A stretch of DNA of 64,000 nucleotides, from positions 1,613,501 through 1,677,500 of the forward strand of contig CALSFV010000207.1 in NCBI GenBank assembly GCA_943737045.1, read 5' to 3'. Of the stretch, positions 56,101 to 64,000 are shown piece after piece. The DNA comes from Parapristionchus giblindavisi (taxonomy: Eukaryota > Nematoda > Chromadorea > Rhabditida > Diplogasteridae). The notes beneath the pieces are model-generated. The model saw nothing but the letters and a program-made list of their open reading frames with translations, made no database searches and was not told the origin of the DNA. How positions within the stretch are numbered: the first letter of the stretch is position 1; the number at the start of each line of letters is the position of its first letter. The translations under genes were made by a program, and so were the position numbers.

Positions 56101-57213
56101 GTTTTAAGGGCAGTACCGATAGTCGAAATTGTGAAATTGAACATGCCATTGCGGAAGTTTCATTGCGAACACATTTGGACATACTATCATTGTGAACGGA
56201 ACCTCAAACCTCAAGGGCACAACGGCACAATGAACGAAATGCCCAACTGTGACCGATATGAAATCTAATGGAAAAACAGTCGAGAAAGACGATGCATTTC
56301 AAGTGCTACGTCACAAATTTATTTTGTGCATTACACAGAAAAAAGGGTAAAGAACAGCAACCTGTAACCTGTGAAGTGTTATATTTAACAATTTTTTTGC
56401 GATAAAACCACAAAAATTGTTAAATATAGCATTTCATAAGTCTTGCGTGGTGTGGCTTATGTACACTTTTTTTCTCTATGTGTACTCTTCTGATTGATCT
56501 TCTGATCTACCAATTGGGTGATACCACTATATCTCACTCAAATTTTGAATTTATATAACTTTTATTATTCAAATTTATGCTGGGAATGCTCCTTCTAAAC
56601 TGAATATCCATGGGCGTTGGCGCATAATTATATTATTATTGAAACACAACCTAAAATTACGGGCGCGAGTATCTTTCAAATCCCGAATTAATTTTGCACA
56701 CTCATAGTCAGTTCTTCCTTTTTGTCGAGACGTGAGGTATGAAAAAATAAAAAAAAGTAATTATTTGTTTAATTTGCTTTACGGTTAGGTAATGCATGAT
56801 GATGTATGTATTGATTGTTAATGTGATGTTACATTTTCCTAAACGTGAGCACGAAGTTACGACGGAGACGCGGCGGAGGGGGTTACGGCGTGCTCACGTT
56901 TTGAAAATGCAACACCACCTAAGAAATACATTGATCTACTGCTTAGGATCGATGAATCTATGAATAATGGTTTTGAAAGTGACAATGGAAGCCGGATATA
57001 TATGAGTTAAAAATATGACTGGTCAGTTTAGTCTCGAAAACACTCGAGGGTATCCTTATTTAAGTGTTGTAATCTTGTGTTGATGATTTCTATTAACATG
57101 AATAGTTAATATTGTGTATTGAAATATGGAAAATAAGATTTAAAGCATCTTTATAGAGCTGAGAATGAGGAAAGACACGAGTTCGAATCGATGGAAAAAC
57201 ATGGAAAAATCAT
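56101..57213. other. Intergenic with two small inverted-repeat elements
   Basis: 56340-56465 (arms TGTTATATTTAACAA / inverse) and 56823-56935 (CTAAACGTGAGCAC ... GTGCTCACGTTT with a GGAGGGGGTTACGG core). No exon seen. Confidence 0.45.
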
Positions 57214-57883
57214 CTAGTTGGACTGGACAACGGAAAGCTTCTGGTTCTGGGGGAATGAAGCAGCGTAGGGAGAAGCAGCCCAGGGAGCAGCAAGAGGAGC
57301 AGCTACAGCGGGAGCAGCAAGAGGAGCTCCGAAGTGAGCTCCATAGGGGTATCCGGCGAAGGGAGCAGCTAGAGGGGCGGCGACGGCGGGAGCAGCAAGG
57401 GGAGCTCCGAAGTGAGCTCCGTAGGGGTATCCGGCGAAGGGAGCAGCAAGAGGAGCTGCGGCAAGGGGAGCTCCGCCGAAGGGTGCAGCGAAGGGATAAC
57501 GACCATAGGGAGAAGCGGCAACATGCTGGGCCCAGGGGTATCCTCCGTAGAGTCCGGCGGGGTAGGCAGCAGGAAGAGCTGCAGCGAGAGGTGCCGCAAG
57601 AGCGGGAGCTGCGAAAGGAGCTGCGAGGGGAGCTGCAGTAGTAGCGAAGATCTGACGCTCAACACGCTCCTCCTGACTGAAATCAAATAATGATCATTGT
57701 TGATGAAACAATACATCAATTAAAGAATGAATAAAGTTCCAAAAATGTGAATAAGATCATGCAGTCACATATTCGTACGCTGTTATGTTGATTTTCTAAA
57801 TATGTTCAAAAAAAAATATTTTAAAAAACGAACGCGAAGGCAGCGGCCATGGTGCATGCGGCGAAGATGAGGAAACGAGCCAT
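57214..57883 (-). CDS. Ala/Pro/Gly/Tyr-rich secreted protein, paralog 1
   Basis: Exons 57883-57830 and 57672-57214, 170 aa. Exon 1 is a signal peptide (MARFLIFAACTMAAAFAF). The mature chain starts EERVERQIFATTAAPL and consists of APLAAP blocks with two copies of FAGYPYGAHFGAPLAAPAVA and a C-terminus ending NQKLSVVQSN. Such low-complexity repeats suggest an extracellular matrix, cuticle or eggshell component; no conserved domain. The donor GTTTTTTAAA is weak, and the acceptor TCAGTCAG was chosen because only it keeps this frame. Long ORFs on the opposite strand are shadows of the GC-biased codons. Confidence 0.8.
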
Positions 57884-58988
57884 TGCAGTCAACTGAATGA
57901 TGATTATGACGATGGCATAGTCACTTATATACCATCCCCTACGAGAACACCTTTATCGTACCGAGGTCGTTTAAGGAAAGTGTGAGAACCGTTTACTACC
58001 ATTGCCCCCTCCCCTCGCTCTCCCATGGTCAATCGAAGTCGAAAAGCTCGATTTCCTAAACGCAGTGTGTTCCCTTGTTGGCAGGGAACAGCAGAGATAG
58101 TGTGTGGCTTGAAGAGAATGGGCTATGATCCATAACATGCACATCCGACCTTATTTTATTTTTATGCTCTGGCAACGCACTCTGGTAGGCAACGAAACCG
58201 AGAGAGTGTTACCAGAGCGGAGACCTTCGAATTAGCCTTTAAAAGCTCTAGGCTATCAAGGATCAAATGATTTAGTTGGAGTGTAGTCTATTGTCCGCAT
58301 AGTTGATTTGATTTGGATAAAGACAATGGGCACATTGCATGACCTCGCTAGTTGAAATTGTGTTGCACTTGCGTTGCTCTCTTGGCATTGGAACGTTGCA
58401 TCATAGATGTATGTAATAATAATATGTAATAAAATAATAATAAGAATATAATATTTTTATGCATTGGAAAAGACAGAACTATGATTTATAGATAAATTGA
58501 TATTTACACAGTGGAGTACGTGAAATACGATTCTTCGACGCTTAGTATCGCATAAATACTATACTTAGTGATCTTGAAAAGATTTAAAAAGATGAACACG
58601 GATCAGACACATTCTAGATGCAAATAAATCGAGGATTAATTTTGAATGGTAAACTATATGGAATATCCGAGTCTAGTTCAAGATCGAGTGTGCTTCAATG
58701 CAACGGCATTGAGACTAATGCATTTCTAAATAAATCAAATTTATGCATTAATAAAATTAATTATTTGTATTATGCATTCATAATCTTTAATGAGCAAAGG
58801 ATATCTCAATGTACGCAATGACGCACGTCCTTAAACGATTCATTAACTTTTCAACGCTACACGATATAGCCTTGAGTTGGTTGCAAGCGAGGGGCGCTGT
58901 CCTTCTCTCATACCAATGTACTAATCGGTTATGCGTCCCGTATATAAGTGACTATGCCATCGTCATCATCATCATTCAGTTGACTGCA
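57884..58988. promoter_or_regulatory. Divergent promoter region of the paralog pair
   Basis: Both outer ends carry the same ~55-bp proximal promoter: a TATATAAGTGACTATGCCAT block (TATA box at about 57923-57931 minus, 58940-58950 plus) running to CAGTTGACTGCAATG. The centre is not symmetric and contains a MITE A at 58150-58245 and MITE B remnants at 58070-58115. Confidence 0.7.
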
Positions 58989-59816
58989 ATGGCTCGTTTC
59001 CTCATCTTCGCCGCATGCACCATGGCTGCTGCCTTCGCGTTCGTTTTTTTTTACTTTAAAATAATATTTTTAAAAATCAACTACATCACAGTGTATAAAT
59101 ATGTGACTGGATGATCATGTTCATAATTTTTCGAACTTTTTATTTTGTAGAGACACATCCCAACCTAATTTTATTCTCCGCTCTGGGAATGCTCTCTCGT
59201 AGGCAAAGAAACCGAGAGAGTGTGGCCAGAGCGGAGAGATTGAAATTAGCTCGAGGTGTTACTTTAAATTGATATATTGTTTCACCAACAATGATCATTA
59301 TTTGATTTCAGTCAGGAGGAGCGTGTTGAGCGTCAGATCTTCGCTACTACTGCTGCTCCTCTCGTCGGTGCCGCAGTTGCAGCTCCCCTCGCAGCTCCTT
59401 TCGCAGCTCCCGCTCTTGCAGCTCCCCTTGCAGCAGCTCTTCCCGCTGCCTATCCCGCCGGACTCTACGGAGGATACCCCTGGGCCCAGCATGTTGCCGC
59501 TTCTCCCTATGCTCGTTATCCCTTCGCCACTCCCTTCGCCGCAGCTCCTCTTGCCGCAGCTCCCCTTGCTGCCGCTCCCCTTGCCGCTCCCTTCGCCGGA
59601 TACCCCTACGGAGCTCACTTCGGAGCTCCCCTTGCTGCTCCCGCCGTTGCCGCCCCTCTTGCTGCTCCCTTCGCCGGATACCCCTATGGAGCTCACTTCG
59701 GAGCTCCCCTTGCTGCTCCCGCTGTAGCTGCTCCTCTTGCTGCTCCCTGGGCTGCCTCTCCCTACGCTGCTTCCTTCCCACAGAACCAGAAGCTTTCCGT
59801 TGTCCAGTCCAACTAG
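58989..59816 (+). CDS. Ala/Pro/Gly/Tyr-rich secreted protein, paralog 2
   Basis: Exons 58989-59042 and 59316-59816, 184 aa. Signal peptide identical to paralog 1; mature chain differs mainly by extra APLAA blocks (14 residues longer) and keeps the FAGYPYGAHFGAPLAAPAVA duplication and the NQKLSVVQSN end. Its intron is 273 bp against 157 bp in paralog 1; the excess is a family-A MITE at 59148-59268. Head-to-head with paralog 1, so the locus is an inverted duplication. Confidence 0.8.
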
Positions 59817-60265
59817 ATTATATTTCCTTGTTTTTCTATCGATTCGAACTCGTGTCTTTCCTCATTCTCAGCTCTATAAAGATGCTTTAAATCTTATTTT
59901 TTCATATTTCATTACACAATTTTAATCTGTACATAAAATACAACATTGTATATACTTATCGGCATACCCCGATCTAATTTGAAACTCTCCTACTCAGTAA
60001 CACTATCTCGCTTTCTTTGTCTACGAAAGAGTGTGGGTAGGGAAGAGAGCGCGGAGCGTTCGTTTATAGAAAGATATCATATACAAGTTTTTCCGTGACG
60101 AAAGAACTATAGATCACATCTCGTTCAATTTATCCGTCTTTCATTGTTACTTTAAAATCATTATTCTTCTATTCGTCGATGATTCAGTGCAGTAGATCAA
60201 TGGCTTTATCAACAATCAATATAAACAACATCATCATTCATTACCTAACCATAAAAAACAAACAA
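59817..60265. other. Intergenic, convergent 3' ends
   Basis: Sequence 59817-59900 mirrors the 3' flank of paralog 1 (57120-57213), so the inverted duplication extends past the stop codons. Then a MITE A (59965-60060) and a family-C fragment (60068-60130). Confidence 0.5.
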
Positions 60266-61953
60266 TTAATTACTCTGATCTACAAAAATACTCGTGCTTC
60301 CGAATCCATAAGGAGCTCCATAGCCACCTCCGTGAACTCTCGGTCCAGGGCCTCCTCCAAATGGGCCAGGAACGACGTACACGTAGGGATATCCCTAAAC
60401 ATGTTGGTAATTACCGGGCGCAAAACCGAAACCGAACGGGTACCGCGTAGGGCGAGTAGAAGTGTCCTTTGGGTTCTCTTGGAGCCTCCGGGGATTCGGG
60501 TTCCGGTTGAGAAACGAAGGATGGTCGATCAGGAGAGGCTCCACTTCTGTAAATATTATAAATAAAAATATATAAAATATTTAATAAAAAATATGTTAGG
60601 TTCCGTGACCACATTAAGGAAGCATGGTGAGAAATCGTCTCGGGAGTGACTATAATGAAAGAAAAAATTAAGTGAGCCAAGTGAAAAAGTGAAATCGCTT
60701 ATATGGAAATTCATCCCCCTCTTTTCCTTTGCCAGCAATGTGTTTAGGAAAGTATATTTGATGGAATAAATTAATTAATAATTAAACTGTATTTAACCTT
60801 CCGAATTGTCGCCGAGCGAGAGCCAGTGCTAGTGCGGCCTCGGGCTGCAACTCCAACTTGCCATCCTGGAAATTGTTAAATAAATGAAACTTTCAACGAT
60901 AATGAGGGCTGTAACACTCGCCAAACTAATTTTACTCTATGACTTGGTAATGCTCTCTCGTAGACAAAGAAAGCGAGAGAATGTGGCCAGAGCGGTGAGT
61001 TTTAAATTAGTGTGGAGTCACTTTAACGATTTTGAAAAAAAAACTTACTCCTTGTCTAGAAGTAGCTCCTGCTGGAGCAGCTCCTGTTTCATCGGGCGCT
61101 GACGTCGAGAAGTCCGGGAACACCCAAGCACCGGCGAAATCTGTAAAGGCAAATTTTGAAATTAAAAAAAAAGTGGTAATACTACGTTGTACATATCTAG
61201 CTCATGGTGACAGACTCGACACTTTTTTCCGAACATTTAAATTTTCAAAAAGTTGCGCCAGCTGATTCAATCACTTTTTTTTGCTAACTACGCAAAATCA
61301 GCGAAAAAGAAATAGTTTATGCAGAAAATAGTTTTGTCAACTAGACCGCTAGGCTGGAAAGCGCAGCTTACCATTCCACACTTTCGCCGGCTGACTGAAG
61401 ATAATGGAAGGATTCTCTAGTAGTGCAGTGTAGGCAGCCCAGAATCGGGCGAGATCGAATCGGGGAATGTATTGCCTACAATTTTAATATTCTTCTTTAA
61501 TAAAAATAATTTTATTTATTTATTTATTTATTTTCATTTACAACACAGCAATATTATCAAATTAGATCAATGAGTCTGTGCCTGAAGTGAACAAATTGTA
61601 AGTTCTACAAGATTGATCATTTTATTATTGGAGTACCAAATTAGGAGTATTGCTTAAATTTAAAGTATTCGCAGAATTAGTCTACGGTTTTGCGTTCAAT
61701 ATGCTGAATATACGCTGTATACTTCGTTATATACTTCGGCTCAATTTCAGTAAAACATTCCCTCGTCAGAAAAAATTCCGTATTCTTTAATGGCACAAAA
61801 CGCATTAAACCTAATCATACTTACGAACTCGTCCGGCATATGTCCAAGATTAGCAAGCGATGCATCTATATATCTCTGAGAGTAGTAAACGAACCCGTTG
61901 GCGGAGGGCGCGAATAGGATGGCCAGAGCCGGTAGTAGTAGGATCCAGCGCAT
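60266..61953 (-). CDS. Secreted nematode protein with Pro/Gly-rich tail
   Basis: Six exons: 61953-61829, 61475-61372, 61140-61049, 60865-60798, 60546-60444, 60394-60266; 206 aa. Signal peptide MRWILLLPALAILFAPSANG, then a domain with SQRYIDASLANLGHMPDE, LARFWAAYTALLENPSIIFS and DFAGAWVFPDF, then a Pro/Glu-rich stretch and a GGGYGAPYGFG-type tail. The exon 1 donor at 61828 (GTTCGT) is required by phase, though GTAAGT lies 4 bp downstream. The last intron is only 49 bp. Family not recognised. Confidence 0.7.
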
Positions 61954-62042
61954 ATTCGTCTATTACAGATAAGTTATCGGGACCCGTTTCGAGCTCCCTT
62001 TTATCCCACTACTCCCAGAGCTCATTTCGCCTCTCCCGTACC
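61954..62042. promoter_or_regulatory. 89-bp bidirectional promoter with GATA palindrome
   Basis: Only 89 bp separate the two divergent start codons. GATAAGTTATC at 61968-61978 is two WGATAR sites in inverted array and TTATC at 62001-62005 is a third. In nematodes such sites bind intestinal or epidermal GATA factors (ELT-2, ELT-3); both flanking genes encode secreted proteins. Confidence 0.6.
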
Positions 62043-64000
62043 ATGCCACACCAAGGTGTAACCGTTCTTCTCATATGTTGTCTGCTGCATTTGACCCTAG
62101 CGTAAGTTGTTTTGGTTTTACCTATTAATTGATGGTGTGTTGTCACCTAATTAGCGGTAATATATAGGTGCTAACCCCGATATGTGTGTACAAGGTCGCA
62201 TAGTTAGAGTGTAATGGATGTGACGAGTTGGTTAGCAGATGTATAACAGTTGACAGTTGTCTATTATTATGAACGCAGTTTGAATTTAAATGACATCCTG
62301 GCTCAATTTCGCTTATTAGCAATTCTCTGCCGTGGCCCCCGAGAGCGAGAAGGTGTGGCTAGAGATGAGAGTGAAATCTGTTTGGGGTGTGAACTTAAAG
62401 GCTCGTGGTGGCACTCGAGCATTCGATAACAAAATTTTTTTCAGCATTTGTGATATTTTTACCACTAAAAATGATGTGAATAAATATACTTTCAGGCAAG
62501 ATGCACCGTTAACAACTGCAGCTCCCGCAACACTGGCCACTCTTTTCTCGTTTCCCACACTTCCAGTATGTTTGGGAAAATTGCGACAACCATTTTTTTC
62601 ATATTTCTGATATTTCAAACCATACTTCACTTTAACTCATTAGATTTAATCAGTCAAAATGGTGAATTATATTAATAAAAAGGATTTAATGAATATTACA
62701 GACGGTCACTATCACCCCACTGAAACTTCCCACCTATGAGGACCTATACAAGCAATGGACTGATAACCTGAAGAATGTATGTCAATCATTATCAATTTTA
62801 TCTGTGTCACTATTATTATTATGTAAATCACCATTGCCTATTTAATAAACAAATTTTATTTTTTAAACTTGGCGCATTTATTTATTTATTTATTTATTTA
62901 TTTTCAAACATCGAATCTTCAGGCCCAGAAGAACGTGGCATTCATCGTACAGGGTAACGCGGATAATCTCGCTACCCTCGGCAAGATCGGCACTGGTTTG
63001 GTTTTTATCGTTTTTGTGTCTTTGAATTCATATATTATGATGCATTGAAAAAACACATAAAAATGTTTGAAAAAGCAGAAAACACGTGAGGATAAAAAAC
63101 TGACAATGCGCCCATGAAATGCAAAAAAAGAAGAGATTTTTGTTTGTAAAAAAATATGGAGATGAGACTCATCGTCAAGGTGATTTCGTGTCTCGTAGTA
63201 ATTTATAGTTGAGTGGCCACATAGCTTTGCCAATATTGGTGATGAGGGTTTCATAAACAGTACCTATTCTCGTTGTTAATCTTATGATCGGGTGAAAAAT
63301 CAAAGAAATTGCAATTTATGATTCAGATCAATTCTCGAAGTTGACTAACAACACAGCCGCGGTCGCTCAGCCACTTGATCTGGCCAAACTACTCAGTACT
63401 CCCAAGCCTCTCGAGGTAGGACTTTTATGTGGTCGTATTGTGGGAAACGAAGTAGAACTTTTGTATTAACCGAAAGTGATACCCCATGCTAATTTGATTC
63501 CCCGCTCTGGCAATGCTCTAGTTTTCCTTGTCTACAAGAGAGCGCGCCATAGCGCAGAGTAAAATCAGCAGTTCGGGGTGTCCATTAAAGGAGCAGACAC
63601 CTTTGTCAACCTGTCTCTTCAACGCTCTACGCTCTCTCATTGTTAGATAACAGAGTAATAGTGTGCGCAATGAAGAGACCATTCAGTGAGGTCACTCTTT
63701 AACCCAGCATTCATTATAATTTGAAGCAATATTTTGTATTTTCAGCTGCCATCACTGCCCACTCTCATCCCTCCCTTCACTCTGCCCTCCGGATCTGGAG
63801 CTCCCTTCACATTCCCCACGCTGCCGCCCTTCTCACTGCCCACATTCCCACCGCTAGGCAGAGCTGAGGCCGAGGCTGCGGAGAAGTCGGCGGAGCGAGC
63901 TCTCGGAGCTAAGACGGCCGAGGCCGGAGCCGACCCTAAATCCCTGCCCGAAGTATCGAAGTACTACTTTGACAATCTGACCCCGCAGCATGCGCTGGAT
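62043..64000 (+). CDS. Secreted Pro/Leu-rich nematode protein (3' end beyond window)
   Basis: Exons 62043-62101, 62496-62565, 62702-62776, 62923-62995, 63327-63415 and 63746->64000, all in phase; at least 143 codons before the last exon runs off the edge. Signal peptide MPHQGVTVLLICCLLHLTLA; then TLFSFPTLP, YEDLYKQWTDNLKNAQKNVA, and a Leu-Pro-Pro-Phe repeat region (PTLPPFSLPTFPPLG) followed by an Ala/Glu-rich helix. No family recognised. Divergent from the gene at 61953. Confidence 0.75.
63472..63705. mobile_element. MITE A then MITE B in one intron
   Basis: A family-A copy (63472-63590) and a family-B copy with mixed arms (63588-63705) are joined by a shared TTAA-like boundary, 40 bp before the acceptor of the last visible exon. 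Confidence 0.7.

Noticed and set aside
57165..57719. Long + strand frames over the Ala-rich exon (including an RREQQEELRREL-type one)
   Set aside because: Shadows of GC-biased Ala/Pro codons of the minus-strand gene, which alone has a signal peptide, promoter and paralog.
59269..59781. Leu/Pro-rich + frame and Arg/Glu-rich - frame over paralog 2
   Set aside because: Same codon-bias shadows; they do not join exon 1 in frame.

Overview
The window is nuclear DNA of a nematode, probably a rhabditid or diplogastrid relative of Caenorhabditis/Pristionchus; the genus cannot be fixed from sequence alone. The evidence is short exons with TTTCAG-type acceptors, seven-transmembrane chemoreceptors of the srg/srv kind, two nematode-style bestrophins, an NLP-29-like QWG...GWGK peptide precursor, and very dense small palindromic transposons. 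All gene models are hand-assembled from splice signals and phase; the main ones close in frame over all exons.

Layout. 1-7.4 kb: mostly transposon debris (inverted-repeat elements, an RTE-type LINE fragment, a 1.8 kb fold-back element with an acidic ORF in its spacer) plus orphan exons, including the last exon of a lost chemoreceptor interrupted by a TTAA-site MITE. 8.2-16.7 kb and 18.4-24.0 kb (+): two complete paralogous ten-exon chemoreceptor genes with the same intron phases. The last intron of the first holds a Penelope-like retroelement with a GIY-YIG domain and a hammerhead-like motif. That element is itself split by a 2.7 kb giant palindrome flanked by a perfect 8-bp target duplication.

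24.9-30.4 kb and 31.2-44.2 kb (-): two head-to-tail bestrophin chloride-channel genes, one with 16 exons and 434 aa, the other with 26 exons and 721 aa including a long charged C-terminal tail. Both deviate in the canonical calcium-clasp acidic run. 45.1-45.8 kb: LINE C-terminus. 46.4-48.8 kb (-): RING-finger gene with a helical N-terminus. 51.1-52.4 kb (+): secreted Ser/Thr-rich protein. 54.4-54.6 kb (-): Gly-rich antimicrobial-peptide-like gene. 57.2-59.8 kb: an inverted, divergently transcribed pair of Ala/Pro/Gly/Tyr-rich secreted proteins. 60.3-62.0 kb (-) and 62.0->64.0 kb (+): two secreted-protein genes fired from an 89-bp shared promoter with a GATA palindrome.

Scattered throughout are about 33 copies of one palindromic MITE family (A), about 9 of a second (B) and 3-4 of a third (C). 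All appear to insert at TTAA and most sit in introns. The repeat load, rather than a pathway, is what ties the region together: MITEs have changed an exon, enlarged introns and date a gene duplication.
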